From Duganella qianjiadongensis (lineage in GTDB: Bacteria > Pseudomonadota > Gammaproteobacteria > Burkholderiales > Burkholderiaceae_D), in NCBI RefSeq assembly GCF_009857915.1, contig NZ_WWCM01000002.1:186001-250000 (forward strand): 64,000 bases of DNA. The letters are read 5' to 3'. How positions within the stretch are numbered: the first letter of the stretch is position 1; every line of letters starts with the position of its first letter. Shown here piece by piece: positions 27,790 through 36,522 of this stretch. The position numbers and the translations under genes are program-made. Under the pieces are notes generated by a model. It searched no databases, had not been told where the DNA came from, and saw only the letters and a list, made by a program, of their open reading frames with translations.

Positions 27790-27803
27790 TGAGAGCGCTA
27801 ACA
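27790..27803. promoter_or_regulatory. LacI-family-like operator upstream of tonB
   Basis: TGAGAGCGCTAACA fits the LacI/GalR operator pattern TGNNANCGNTNNCA, with a perfect AGCGCT core and matching outer TG/CA. It lies about 85 bases upstream of the best -10 hexamer of tonB. No LacI-family gene is in the window, so the regulator is unknown. Confidence 0.35.
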
Positions 27804-27874
27804 CCTAGGAAAACCCTATGAAATTAAAGCGATTTAAGGGATGAAAATTCTATGTAAAATCAAGAATTCGTATG

Positions 27875-27880
27875 TATAAT
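27875..27880 (+). promoter_or_regulatory. Candidate -10 element of the tonB operon
   Basis: TATAAT at 27875-27880, 90 bases before the tonB ATG, is the best -10 match in the 490-base AT-rich spacer. The region at -35 spacing (ATGTAA) is a poor match, suggesting activator dependence. No Fur-box-like sequence was recognised nearby. The rest of this spacer (27481-27970) holds the inverted repeats listed separately and no credible gene. Confidence 0.45.
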
Positions 27881-27970
27881 TCGCCGACGTCCCGGATGCG
27901 GCTGTTGTTTTGTGTCGCCATTTTGGGGTTTAAGTAGCAACAAAAAGAGTTGGTATTGGAGAAAGCAGGC

Positions 27971-28630
27971 ATGAATTTCACGCACAACGAGAAAAGCACC
28001 GGGAAGAACTTTACGGGCATTACCATTGTCGTTTTGTTGCACGTCCTGGTCGCTTACGGCATCGTGACTGGCTTGGGCAAACGTCTGGTAAGCAAAATGA
28101 TCGCACCAGTGGAGACCAAGATCATTGAGGAGGTGAAACCTCCTCCACCAAAGGAACTCCCACCGCCACCACCTCCGCCAGAGATGAAAGCGCCACCACC
28201 GCCATTCATCCCGCCAGTTGAGGTGAATGTGCAGCAGCCGCCACCGGCCCAGAGCGTTATTAGCAATGCTACTAACGTCAAGCCTGCGACGACTGAAATC
28301 CAGAAGACGCCTCCGGCAGCTCCGGCAGCGGCTCCTGGCCCGGCAAAATCGGTGCGCACGCCAGCAGTCGCTGACATGAGCACCTGCGCCAAGCCTGAAT
28401 ATCCTAAGAGCTCGCTGCGTAACGAAGAAACCGGTGTTACCACCGTTTCTTTCCTGATCGGGGTAGACGGCTCGGTGATGGAATCCAAAGTCACGAAGTC
28501 TTCGGGCTTCCGCGACCTGGACAAGGCAGCGCAAAACGCCTTGGGTAAATGCCGATTCAAGCCAGCCACGGTTGATGGCAAGCCTGAACAGCAGTGGCAA
28601 CCAGTGCAATACGTCTGGTCGCTGGATTAA
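27971..28630 (+). CDS. tonB: Energy transducer TonB
   Basis: A 219-residue TonB protein. A membrane anchor spans about 16-35, with His24 inside the helix as in other TonB anchors. It is followed by a Pro-rich periplasmic spacer (about 50-100) and the C-terminal TonB domain (about 135-219), which includes VSFLIGVDGSVMESKV and the C-terminal QYVWSLD. Two cysteines in this domain (CAKPEYP and CRFKPA) could form a disulfide. TonB couples the proton motive force, through ExbB/ExbD, to outer-membrane receptors such as the two in this window. The ATG at 27971 has GGAG nine bases upstream; a TTG at 27950 is less likely. Confidence 0.92.
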   Translation: MNFTHNEKSTGKNFTGITIVVLLHVLVAYGIVTGLGKRLVSKMIAPVETKIIEEVKPPPPKELPPPPPPPEMKAPPPPFIPPVEVNVQQPPPAQSVISNATNVKPATTEIQKTPPAAPAAAPGPAKSVRTPAVADMSTCAKPEYPKSSLRNEETGVTTVSFLIGVDGSVMESKVTKSSGFRDLDKAAQNALGKCRFKPATVDGKPEQQWQPVQYVWSLD

Positions 28631-28633
28631 ACC

Positions 28634-28653
28634 GAGACTGCAGTCTTAGTCTC
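28634..28653 (+). repeat. tonB-exbB intercistronic hairpin
   Basis: GAGACT (28634-28639) pairs with AGTCTC (28648-28653), and the overlapping palindrome GACTGCAGTC offers an alternative fold. It lies just after the tonB stop in the 82-base gap before exbB. Confidence 0.4.
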
Positions 28654-28712
28654 ATTTATGATTTCGTTGTCAAATAGTTCAGCGATCTTATTATTATCAA
28701 TTTGGAGGAAGC

Positions 28713-29612
28713 ATGTTTAAGAATACCCGTTTGTCCGCTGTACTGGCCGCAGTGCTGTTTTCCGTGACCGCAGCAACCGCCCTGGTAAGCGCACCAGCTT
28801 TCGCTGAAGATGCGCCAGCCTCGGCAGCCGCTTCGGCCCCAGCAGCCGCTCCAGCGGATGCGGCAGCTGCCCCAGCAGCAGAAGCACCAGCTGCTAAAGG
28901 CGCTAAAGAAGAAGTGGACAATCCTTACGGCTTCGCTGCTGTGTGGGAAGCAGGTTTCGTTTCGCGCGGTACCCTGATCATCCTGTCGCTGATGTCCATG
29001 GGTTCGTGGTACATCATCATCACCAAACTGATCGACCAGATGAAGATCTTCAAACAGTCGAAAGAAACTTCGGCTAAGTTCTGGAAAGCTTCGTCGATCG
29101 CTGCTGGTTCGGCTACCCTGACCGACGGCTCGCCATTCCGCTTCATCGCTGAAACCGGCACCAAAGCTACCGCTCACCACGACGGCGCCCTGCTGGAACA
29201 GATCGACCTGTCGACCTGGGTGACCATGTCCATCCAGCGCGCTGTTGACAAAGTTCAATCGCGTCTGCAAGACGGCCTGTCCTTCCTGGCAACCGTAGGT
29301 TCGACCGCACCGTTCATCGGTCTGTTCGGTACCGTTTGGGGTATTTACAATGCACTGATCGCTATCGGCATGTCGGGTAACGCATCGATCGACAAAGTTG
29401 CAGGTCCAGTGGGTGAAGCACTGATCATGACCGCTTTCGGTCTGTTCGTTGCAGTTCCTGCCGTTCTGGGTTACAACTGGCTGGTACGTCGTAACAAGTC
29501 GGCAATGGAAGACGTGCGTTCGTTCTCGGCTGACGTGCACTCGGTACTGATCTCGGGCGCAATGTCCACCAGCGAAGCTGGCCGTGCTGCTGGCGCTAAA
29601 AAGATTGGATAA
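28713..29612 (+). CDS. exbB: MotA/TolQ/ExbB proton channel family protein ExbB
   Basis: A 299-residue ExbB of the long type with a cleavable N-terminal signal peptide (about 1-31, ending AFA) and an Ala/Pro-rich periplasmic stretch (about 32-70). The TolQ/ExbB domain follows, with three membrane segments (about 85-105, 200-225 and 245-270) and the conserved GLFGTVWGIYNAL block. It forms the pentameric proton channel that drives TonB. GGAGG directly precedes the ATG. Codon use here and in exbD is strongly biased, consistent with high expression. Confidence 0.94.
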   Translation: MFKNTRLSAVLAAVLFSVTAATALVSAPAFAEDAPASAAASAPAAAPADAAAAPAAEAPAAKGAKEEVDNPYGFAAVWEAGFVSRGTLIILSLMSMGSWYIIITKLIDQMKIFKQSKETSAKFWKASSIAAGSATLTDGSPFRFIAETGTKATAHHDGALLEQIDLSTWVTMSIQRAVDKVQSRLQDGLSFLATVGSTAPFIGLFGTVWGIYNALIAIGMSGNASIDKVAGPVGEALIMTAFGLFVAVPAVLGYNWLVRRNKSAMEDVRSFSADVHSVLISGAMSTSEAGRAAGAKKIG

Positions 29613-29618
29613 TTAATC

Positions 29619-30047
29619 ATGTCGATGTCCGTAGGCTCCGATAGCGGAGACGAAGATCAAGTCATGTCAGAAATCAACACGACGCCCCTCGTGGACATCA
29701 TGTTGGTTCTGCTGATTATCTTCCTGATCACGAGCCCGGTTGTTCTGAAGCTGATCAAGATCCAGCTGCCAGAAGAAACCAACCAGGTTATTCAGACCAA
29801 GCCGGAAGATGTCAACATCGTTGTAAGCAAAGATGGCGACATCTACTGGAATCAGAAGAAAATGCGCGACGCGAATGAGCTGTTCGACCTTCTGAAGGTG
29901 GAAGCAGTTAAGTTGCCTCAGCCGGAAGTACATGTACGTGGCGACCAGGAAACTCGCTACGAAGCAATCGGCAAGGTTATTTACACTACCCAGCGCGCTG
30001 GTATTCAGAAGGTCGGTTTCATTACCGAACCGCCTGATAAGGGTTAA
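29619..30047 (+). CDS. exbD: Biopolymer transport protein ExbD (first copy)
   Basis: A 142-residue ExbD/TolR protein. A short cytoplasmic N-terminus precedes INTTPLVDIMLVLLIIF, with the essential proton-path Asp at residue 26, one membrane helix (about 25-45), and a periplasmic domain ending in VIYTTQRAGIQKVGFITEPP. It works with ExbB to power TonB and starts six bases after the exbB stop. Confidence 0.93.
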   Translation: MSMSVGSDSGDEDQVMSEINTTPLVDIMLVLLIIFLITSPVVLKLIKIQLPEETNQVIQTKPEDVNIVVSKDGDIYWNQKKMRDANELFDLLKVEAVKLPQPEVHVRGDQETRYEAIGKVIYTTQRAGIQKVGFITEPPDKG

Positions 30048-30063
30048 TCCCTCAAAGTGCATC

Positions 30064-30085
30064 GCAGACCGGTCCGCCGGTCTGC
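30064..30085 (+). repeat. exbD-exbD intercistronic hairpin
   Basis: GCAGACCGG (30064-30072) and CCGGTCTGC (30077-30085) form a perfect 9 bp stem with a TCCG tetraloop, in the 58-base gap between the two exbD genes. There is no T-run, so it probably affects mRNA stability rather than termination. Confidence 0.6.
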
Positions 30086-30105
30086 CCTTCTAAAAAGGAA
30101 ACACC

Positions 30106-30537
30106 ATGAGTATGAATGTCGGCTCCCCCGCCAGCGCAGGCGCGGATCCGGAACCAATGATGGAAATGAATATGACGCCCCTCATCGACGTGATGCTGGT
30201 GCTGATTATCATGATGATCATTACGATTCCTAAAGCCAACCACTCGGTCAACTTGAACATGCCGGTCGGCACCCCGCCACCGCCTGTGAAAGAACCTGTG
30301 GTCATCACGATTGACGTCGACTTCGACGGTACGATTCTGTGGGATAACGCTGTCGTTCCTGACCGCAGCTCCCTGGAAGCGAAACTGACCGATGTCGCCG
30401 CTCAGCCAGATCAGCCGGAAGTGCATCTGCGTCCGAACAAGCTGGTTTCGTATAAAGTCGTGGCAGGCGTGATGGCTTCGGCTCAACGTCTGGGCGTGAC
30501 TAAAATTGGTCTGGTCGGCAACGAACAGTTCCAATAA
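30106..30537 (+). CDS. Biopolymer transport protein ExbD (second copy)
   Basis: A 143-residue ExbD/TolR paralogue, clearly diverged from the first copy. NMTPLIDVMLVLIIMMIIT contains the essential Asp (residue 28) and a single membrane helix. The periplasmic domain ends RLGVTKIGLVGNEQFQ. Tandem exbD genes are known, for example in Xanthomonas, where the second copy serves a subset of uptake functions. The ribosome site is AAGGA. Confidence 0.92.
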   Translation: MSMNVGSPASAGADPEPMMEMNMTPLIDVMLVLIIMMIITIPKANHSVNLNMPVGTPPPPVKEPVVITIDVDFDGTILWDNAVVPDRSSLEAKLTDVAAQPDQPEVHLRPNKLVSYKVVAGVMASAQRLGVTKIGLVGNEQFQ

Positions 30538-30554
30538 ACAGTTATATGTTCAAC

Positions 30555-30580
30555 AATAGGCAGGACCATTCCTGCCTATT
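30555..30580 (+). terminator. Hairpin between exbD2 and the TPR gene, possible partial terminator
   Basis: AATAGGCAGG (30555-30564) and CCTGCCTATT (30571-30580) form a perfect 10 bp stem with a six-base loop, followed by TTCGCATTTT. The broken T-run suggests partial termination or 3'-end protection, lowering expression of the downstream TPR gene relative to exbD. Confidence 0.55.
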
Positions 30581-30604
30581 TCGCATTTTGATGAAAGAAA
30601 ATCC

Positions 30605-31825
30605 ATGACCAAGTTTCGTCTCGCTCATCTCGGCCTGGTAATGGCCGCTATTGGCTTCACTGCAGCAGCTCCTCTGGCCGGTCTTTCCTCGGTTGCCTAC
30701 GCTGCCGAAGCAGTGCGCGCTGAAATCGGCAAACCACTGCAAGAAGCACAGAAACTGGCCGCAGCCGGCAAGAACAAGGAAGCGCTGGCTAAACTGAAAG
30801 AAACCGACGCTGTCGGTGGCAAGTCCCCTAACGAAATCTACATGATCGAGCGCACCCGCGCTTCGGCCGCAGCTGCCGCTGGCGATAACGACGCCGCCGC
30901 CAAGGCCTTCGAAACGGTCATCAACTCCGGCAAGCTGGCGCCTGCCGAAGCTCCGAAATTTACCCAGGCTCTGGCCGGTATCTACTACCGCGCCAAGGAC
31001 TACCCGAAAGCCATTACCTGGATCCAGCGTGCACTGAAAGACAATCCGGGCGACGCCCAGATGCACGAACTGCTGATCCAGACCTACTACATCAGCGGCA
31101 AATACGCGGAAGCGGCCAAGGAACTGCAAGGCACCAAAGGCGCTTCCGAAGGCGCGCTGCAGATGCTGGCCAATATCCAGCTGAAACAGAACGACAAGGA
31201 AGGCTATGTCCAGACGCTGGAAAAACTGGCTGGCGCCTATCCTAAGACCAGCTACTGGGCTGACCTGCTGAACCGCGTTTCCGGCAAGCCTGGCTTCGCT
31301 TCCTCGCTGTCGCTGGACGTGCTGCGTCTGCGCCTGGCTAACGGTCTGCTGACCAAGCCTAGCGAATTCATGGAAATGTCGCAGCTGGCACTGCAAGCTG
31401 GCAATGCTGCCGAAGCCGTCAAGATCATCGATCAGGGCTACAAAAAAGGCGCACTGGGCACCGGTTCCGACGCTGCGCGTCACCAGCGCCTGAAAGACCT
31501 GGCTGCCAAGACCCAGACCGAGTTCGAAGCCAAGCAGGCTGCTGCTGAAGCCGAAGCAGTCAAAGCCAAGGATGCCGACGCTCTGTCCAACATGGGCTAC
31601 GCGCTGGTTACCGCGGGCAAGACCGATAAAGGTCTGGCACTGATGGAGCAGGCTGTGAAACTGGACAGCGCCCGTAATCCGGAAGCTGCCAAGCTGCATC
31701 TGGGTATCGCTCAGTCTATCGCCGGCAAGAAAGCTGCTGCACTGAGCACCCTGAAATCGGTCAAAGGCAAGGACGGCACCGCCGATCTGGCCCGTTACTG
31801 GACTCTGAACCTGAACCGTTCGTAA
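30605..31825 (+). CDS. Periplasmic TPR protein of the TonB operon
   Basis: A 406-residue exported protein. A signal peptide (about 1-33, ending AYA) is followed by tetratricopeptide-like helical pairs across the whole chain, for example AGIYYRAKDYPKAITWIQRALKDNPGD and LLIQTYYISGKYAEAAKEL, and a late repeat with SNMGYALVTAGKTDKGLALMEQAV. There is no catalytic motif. Its place as the last gene of tonB-exbB-exbD-exbD suggests an accessory of the TonB complex. TPR proteins assist some TonB systems (TtpC-linked Vibrio/Shewanella operons), but the homology is not established here. Strong codon bias matches exbBD. Confidence 0.8.
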   Translation: MTKFRLAHLGLVMAAIGFTAAAPLAGLSSVAYAAEAVRAEIGKPLQEAQKLAAAGKNKEALAKLKETDAVGGKSPNEIYMIERTRASAAAAAGDNDAAAKAFETVINSGKLAPAEAPKFTQALAGIYYRAKDYPKAITWIQRALKDNPGDAQMHELLIQTYYISGKYAEAAKELQGTKGASEGALQMLANIQLKQNDKEGYVQTLEKLAGAYPKTSYWADLLNRVSGKPGFASSLSLDVLRLRLANGLLTKPSEFMEMSQLALQAGNAAEAVKIIDQGYKKGALGTGSDAARHQRLKDLAAKTQTEFEAKQAAAEAEAVKAKDADALSNMGYALVTAGKTDKGLALMEQAVKLDSARNPEAAKLHLGIAQSIAGKKAAALSTLKSVKGKDGTADLARYWTLNLNRS

Positions 31826-31850
31826 TCCGACACGGTTGTAGGGTTACTAG

Positions 31851-31883
31851 CGCCGCCGGCCCCGTGCCGGCGGCGTTTTTTTT
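31851..31883 (+). terminator. Intrinsic terminator of the tonB operon
   Basis: CGCCGCCGGC (31851-31860) pairs with GCCGGCGGCG (31866-31875), a 10 bp GC-rich stem with a five-base loop, followed by eight T residues. Confidence 0.93.
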
Positions 31884-31933
31884 GCCTGTTTGAGCTATCT
31901 ACCCTTGCTTTTTGCCCGCCAGAGTGCGGTTAA

Positions 31934-31963
31934 CTGTCAGCCACGGCCAACAGACCGTATAAT
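31934..31963 (+). promoter_or_regulatory. Sigma-70 promoter of ribF-ileS
   Basis: A perfect -10 TATAAT (31958-31963) with -35-like CTGTCA (31934-31939) at 18 bp spacing. The predicted start lies about 25 bases before the ribF ATG. Confidence 0.6.
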
Positions 31964-31995
31964 CTCCCCTTTAGCGACAGTTCCACCCAGATTCC

Positions 31996-32967
31996 ATGAA
32001 GGTATTTCGAGGTCTCCCTAATGCGGCGGCACGTGCGCCCTGCGCCCTAACGATCGGCAATTTCGACGGTGTCCATCTGGGCCATCAGGCATTGCTCGGC
32101 CGCGTGCGGGCAGCCGCCAGCGAACTGGGGCTGGAAGCGGCCGTGATGACCTTCGAACCGCACCCGCGTGAATTCTTTGCCCGTAAAATGGGCGACCTTA
32201 GCAAAGCGCCGGCCCGTATCGCCAATCTGCGCGATAAACTGCAATCGCTGTCCGATAACGGCATAGACCGCGTCATCGTCGAACATTTTTCCGCGCCGTT
32301 CGCCGCCCTCACCCCGCAGCAGTTCACCGAGCAGGTGCTGGTCGAAGGCCTGCACGTGAAATGGCTGATGGTGGGCGACGATTTCTGCTACGGCGCCAGA
32401 CGGGCCGGCAACGTGGCCATGCTGATGGAAGCGGGCCAGCGCTACGGCTTTGAAGTGCATACCCTGCCGACCGTGATGCAGGGCGATCTGCGCGTTTCCT
32501 CATCCGCTGTGCGGCTGGCGCTGGCGCAAGGCGACTTTGTGCAGGCCGAAGCCCTGCTCGGCCATCCGTATGCCATCTCCGGCCATGTGATCCACGGCCA
32601 GAAACTGGGCCGCACGCTGGGCTTTCCCACCCTGAATCTGCGCGTCTCGCACCGGCCTGCACTGGCCGGCATCTTCATTGTGCAGGTGCACGGCCTGGCC
32701 GGCCAGCCTTTACCCGCCGTGGCCAGCCTGGGCGTACGCCCCACGGTAGACGATAGCGGCCGTGTGCTGCTGGAAGTGCACGTGTTCGACTTTGCCGCCA
32801 ACTGCTACGGCAAGCAGGTCAGAGTGGAATTCCTGCACAAGATACGCGACGAAGCAAAATACACCGATCTGCCCACCCTGACTGCTGCCATCAACAATGA
32901 CGCTGCCATTGCGCGGCGCTACTTTGCCGAACGCGATGGCGCCGTCACCGCAACCGACCGAATTTGA
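31996..32967 (+). CDS. ribF: Bifunctional riboflavin kinase / FAD synthetase RibF
   Basis: A 323-residue RibF. The N-terminal nucleotidyltransferase has TIGNFDGVHLGHQ (about 19-31) and the SSSAVR block (about 170-175); the C-terminal riboflavin kinase has GHVIHGQKLGRTLGFPTLNL. It converts riboflavin to FMN and then FAD. The ribF-ileS-lspA order is widely conserved in proteobacteria. Confidence 0.95.
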   Translation: MKVFRGLPNAAARAPCALTIGNFDGVHLGHQALLGRVRAAASELGLEAAVMTFEPHPREFFARKMGDLSKAPARIANLRDKLQSLSDNGIDRVIVEHFSAPFAALTPQQFTEQVLVEGLHVKWLMVGDDFCYGARRAGNVAMLMEAGQRYGFEVHTLPTVMQGDLRVSSSAVRLALAQGDFVQAEALLGHPYAISGHVIHGQKLGRTLGFPTLNLRVSHRPALAGIFIVQVHGLAGQPLPAVASLGVRPTVDDSGRVLLEVHVFDFAANCYGKQVRVEFLHKIRDEAKYTDLPTLTAAINNDAAIARRYFAERDGAVTATDRI

Positions 32968-33031
32968 GCGCGCGATCAGCTACGCGCGCCGGCTAAACAG
33001 AACTCCGAATTAAATTACTGAATAGATCACC

Positions 33032-35899
33032 ATGTCCGATAACAAATCTGCCAAAAAACCTGAAAGCAAATACCCGGTCAATATGACCGAAACTCCCTTC
33101 CCTATGCGCGGCGATATGGCCAAGCGCGAACCGGGCTGGGTACAGCAGTGGCAAGAGAAGAAAATCTACGAGCGCGTGCGCAAAGCTGCCGCCGGCCGTC
33201 CTAAATTCATCCTGCACGATGGTCCTCCCTACGCCAACGGCGACATCCACATCGGCCACGCAGTCAACAAGATCCTGAAAGACATGGTAGTCAAGGCGCG
33301 CAGCTTCGCCGGCTACGATGCGCCCTATGTACCGGGCTGGGACTGCCACGGCATGCCGATCGAAATCCAGATCGAAAAACAGTTCGGCAAAAACCTGCCG
33401 ACTGGCGAAGTGCTGGAAAAAGCCCGCGCCTACGCCAAGGAACAGGTAGAGCGCCAGCGCAAGGACTTTATCCGTCTGGGCGTACTGGGCGAGTGGGATA
33501 ACCCCTACCTCACCATGAACTACTCGAACGAGGCGGACGAACTGCGCGCGCTGGGCAAGCTGCTGGAAAAAGGCTATGTCTACCGCGGCCTGAAGCCGGT
33601 CAACTGGTGCTTCGACTGCGGTTCGGCACTGGCCGAAGCGGAAGTGGAATATCAGGAAAAGCGTGATCCGGCCATCGATGTGGGCTTCAAGTTCAGCGAG
33701 TTCGACAAGCTGGCCGCCGCCTTCAATCTGCCCAAGCTGCCGAGCGAGAACGGCTTCATCGTGATCTGGACCACCACCCCGTGGACCATCCCGTCGAATC
33801 AGGCGCTGAACGTCAACGCCGAAGTGATCTACTCGCTGGTGCAGACCGAGCGTGACGGCCAGCCGCTGCTGCTGATCCTGGCACAGGACCTGGTGGAAAG
33901 CTGCCTGGCCCGTTACAAGCTGGAAGGCACCACCATCGCCACCTGCCACGGCGCGGCGCTGGGCGGCATCGGCTTCCGCCATCCGCTGCACGCCAGCGAC
34001 GCCTTCTTCGACCGCCTGTCGCCCATGTATCTGGCCGAATACGTCACCACCGAAAGCGGTACCGGCGTGGTGCACTCGGCCCCGGCCTACGGTCTGGACG
34101 ACTTTATCTCCTGCCGCGCGCACGGCATGAAGGATGCCGACATCCTCACGCCCGTGCTGGGCGACGGCAAATTTGCTGCCAGCCTGCCGCTGTTCGGCGG
34201 CATGACCATCTGGGAAGCGTCTAAACCGATCTGCAACGCCCTGCGCGAAGCTGGTGCGCTGTTCGAAGTGAAGATGTTCGACCATAGCTATATGCACTGC
34301 TGGCGCCATAAAACGCCTATCATCTACCGCGCCACTTCGCAGTGGTTCGCCGGCATGGACACCGAGCCGAAAGATGGCGGCCCCTCGCTGCGCCAGACCG
34401 CGCTGGCCGGCATCGACCAGACCGAGTTCTTCCCCGACTGGGGCAAGGCGCGTCTGCACGGCATGATCGCCAACCGTCCGGACTGGACCCTGTCGCGCCA
34501 GCGCCAGTGGGGCGTGCCTATGGCCTTCGTGGTGCACAGGGAAACCGGCGCGCTGCATCCGCGCACGCCGGAACTGCTGGAGCAGGTCGCCAAACTGATC
34601 GAACAGGGCGGCATCGCCGCATGGCAGGCGCTAGCCCTGCAAGACCTGATCGGCGACGAAGCGGCCCAGTACGAGAAAAACAAGGACACGCTGGACGTGT
34701 GGTTCGACTCCGGCTCAACCCACCAGACGGTGCTGCGCGGTTCGCACAAAGAGCAGTCGGCCTTCCCGGCCGACCTGTATCTGGAAGGCTCGGACCAGCA
34801 CCGCGGCTGGTTCCACTCCTCGCTGCTGACCTCCTCCATGCTGAACGGCACGCCGCCCTACAAGGCGCTGCTGACGCACGGCTTCGTGGTCGATGGCGAA
34901 GGCAAGAAAATGTCCAAGTCGATCGGTAATACCATCGCGCCGCAGGACGTCTGGAACAAACTGGGCGCCGACATGCTGCGTCTGTGGGTAGCCAGCACCG
35001 ACTATACGGGCGAACTGTCGATCTCGGACGAGATCCTCAAGCGCGTGACGGAATCGTATCGCCGTATCCGCAACACCCTGCGCTTCCTGCTGGCCAACCT
35101 GTCCGACTTCGACGCCGCCCAGCACAGCGTGGCGCTGGAAGACATGCTGGAAGTAGACCGCTACGCGATTGCCAACATGGCCGCGCTGCAGGCCGAAGTG
35201 GCCCAGCACTACATGCAATACGAATTCCAGCCGGTGTACTCGAAGCTGCAGAACTTCTGCTCGGAAGACCTGGGCGGCTTCTATCTGGACCTGCTGAAAG
35301 ACCGTCTGTACACCAGCGCCGTGACCTCCAAGGCACGCCGTTCGGCCCAGACGGCCCTGTGGCACATCACCCAGAGCCTGCTGCGCATCATGGCGCCGGC
35401 GCTATCGTTCACGGCCGAAGAAGCCTGGGCCATCTTCGCCAGTACCGACGCTTTCAAAGCCAGCGACGAAACCATCTTCACCCAGACCTGGTGGCAGTTG
35501 CCGGCCGACCCGCAGGCAGAAGCGCTGCTGGCCAAGTACACGGCACTGCGTACCGTGCGTGCCGACGTCACCAAGCAGCTGGAAGACCTGCGTACGTCGG
35601 GCGCCATCGGCTCCTCGCTGCAGGCCGAGCTGACCTTCAAGGCGGCTGGCGACAAGTATGCGCTGCTGGCCAGCCTCGACGACGACCTGAAATTTGTCTT
35701 CATCACCTCCGCGGCCAAGGTGCTGCAGGTAGCTACGGAAGCGGAAGAAGCGGTCGAAGTGGCCGCTTCCAGCGCCGAGAAGTGCGAGCGCTGCTGGCAC
35801 TACCGTGCCGACGTGGGCAGCCACGCCGACCACCCTACCCTGTGCGGCCGCTGCCATAGCAATCTGTTCGGTGCGGGCGAACAGCGCAAGTTCGCTTAA
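33032..35899 (+). CDS. ileS: Isoleucyl-tRNA synthetase
   Basis: A 955-residue class I aminoacyl-tRNA synthetase. The HIGH motif is at 73-76 ([11 protein letters not shown]) and the KMSKS loop ([10 protein letters not shown]) at about 627. An editing domain (about 190-400) holds [14 protein letters not shown]. The C-terminal zinc-binding Cys motifs CERCWH and CGRCHSN mark the bacterial IleRS type. It charges tRNA-Ile. The gene is between ribF and lspA in the conserved order and probably co-transcribed with ribF. Confidence 0.97.
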   Translation: MSDNKSAKKPESKYPVNMTETPFPMRGDMAKREPGWVQQWQEKKIYERVRKAAAGRPKFILHDGPPYANGDIHIGHAVNKILKDMVVKARSFAGYDAPYVPGWDCHGMPIEIQIEKQFGKNLPTGEVLEKARAYAKEQVERQRKDFIRLGVLGEWDNPYLTMNYSNEADELRALGKLLEKGYVYRGLKPVNWCFDCGSALAEAEVEYQEKRDPAIDVGFKFSEFDKLAAAFNLPKLPSENGFIVIWTTTPWTIPSNQALNVNAEVIYSLVQTERDGQPLLLILAQDLVESCLARYKLEGTTIATCHGAALGGIGFRHPLHASDAFFDRLSPMYLAEYVTTESGTGVVHSAPAYGLDDFISCRAHGMKDADILTPVLGDGKFAASLPLFGGMTIWEASKPICNALREAGALFEVKMFDHSYMHCWRHKTPIIYRATSQWFAGMDTEPKDGGPSLRQTALAGIDQTEFFPDWGKARLHGMIANRPDWTLSRQRQWGVPMAFVVHRETGALHPRTPELLEQVAKLIEQGGIAAWQALALQDLIGDEAAQYEKNKDTLDVWFDSGSTHQTVLRGSHKEQSAFPADLYLEGSDQHRGWFHSSLLTSSMLNGTPPYKALLTHGFVVDGEGKKMSKSIGNTIAPQDVWNKLGADMLRLWVASTDYTGELSISDEILKRVTESYRRIRNTLRFLLANLSDFDAAQHSVALEDMLEVDRYAIANMAALQAEVAQHYMQYEFQPVYSKLQNFCSEDLGGFYLDLLKDRLYTSAVTSKARRSAQTALWHITQSLLRIMAPALSFTAEEAWAIFASTDAFKASDETIFTQTWWQLPADPQAEALLAKYTALRTVRADVTKQLEDLRTSGAIGSSLQAELTFKAAGDKYALLASLDDDLKFVFITSAAKVLQVATEAEEAVEVAASSAEKCERCWHYRADVGSHADHPTLCGRCHSNLFGAGEQRKFA

Positions 35900-35909
35900 T
35901 ATGTGGTTC

Positions 35910-35936
35910 GCCCGTCCGCGCAAAGCACGGACGGGC
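35910..35936 (+). repeat. ileS-lspA intercistronic hairpin
   Basis: GCCCGTCCG (35910-35918) pairs perfectly with CGGACGGGC (35928-35936) over 9 bp with a nine-base loop. There is no T-run, so it may be a processing or stability element rather than a terminator. Confidence 0.5.
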
Positions 35937-35968
35937 CTTACCGTCGTGACGAACCAAACCGAGTATTT

Positions 35969-36472
35969 ATGGCCACTAAAAAAATCTTCCCTAGCAAATC
36001 CTCCGGCAGCCTGACTCCGTGGCTGGGCATCGCCACCATCGTGATCCTGCTCGACCAGATCAGCAAAATCACCATTACCCGCACGCTCCAGCTGGGCGAA
36101 GAACGCGTCATCACCAGTTTCTTCAATCTGGTGCTGGCCTATAACAAGGGCGCGGCCTTCAGCTTCCTGCATACCAGCAGCGGCTGGCAACGCTATCTGT
36201 TCACGGCCATCGGCATCGGTGCAGCCGCCTACATTATCGTGCTGCTGAAAAAGCACGGCGGCCAGCGCATGTTCGCCTGGTCCATGTCGCTGATACTGGG
36301 CGGCGCTATCGGTAATGTGATCGACCGTCTGATGTACGGCCACGTGGTGGACTTCCTCGACTTCCATCACGACGCGCTCGGCCACTTCCCCGCCTTTAAC
36401 ATCGCCGACTCGGCAATCTGCATCGGCGCCGGCCTGTTCATCCTCGATGAGCTGCGCCGCGTGCACCGCTAA
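35969..36472 (+). CDS. lspA: Lipoprotein signal peptidase LspA
   Basis: A 167-residue inner-membrane aspartyl protease (signal peptidase II) with four membrane helices. Catalytic Asp119 is in GNVIDRL and Asp147 in NIADSAI; the [10 protein letters not shown] block is conserved. It cleaves signal peptides of lipidated prolipoproteins such as the M48-like lipoprotein downstream. The ATG at 35969 gives the normal N-terminus; a GTG at 35903 would overlap the intercistronic hairpin. Confidence 0.95.
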   Translation: MATKKIFPSKSSGSLTPWLGIATIVILLDQISKITITRTLQLGEERVITSFFNLVLAYNKGAAFSFLHTSSGWQRYLFTAIGIGAAAYIIVLLKKHGGQRMFAWSMSLILGGAIGNVIDRLMYGHVVDFLDFHHDALGHFPAFNIADSAICIGAGLFILDELRRVHR

Positions 36473-36522
36473 GCCGCCATAAGGGCTGCGCTGTTTAACT
36501 CTCCTAATCAGGAACTTGCATC

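Noticed and set aside
27481..27970. Fur box upstream of tonB
   Set aside because: No stretch resembling the GATAATGATAATC repeat was seen; the palindromes present are of other kinds.
33032..35899. Several long frames antisense to ileS
   Set aside because: They follow the codon phase of ileS and show no domain pattern; ileS itself is certain.
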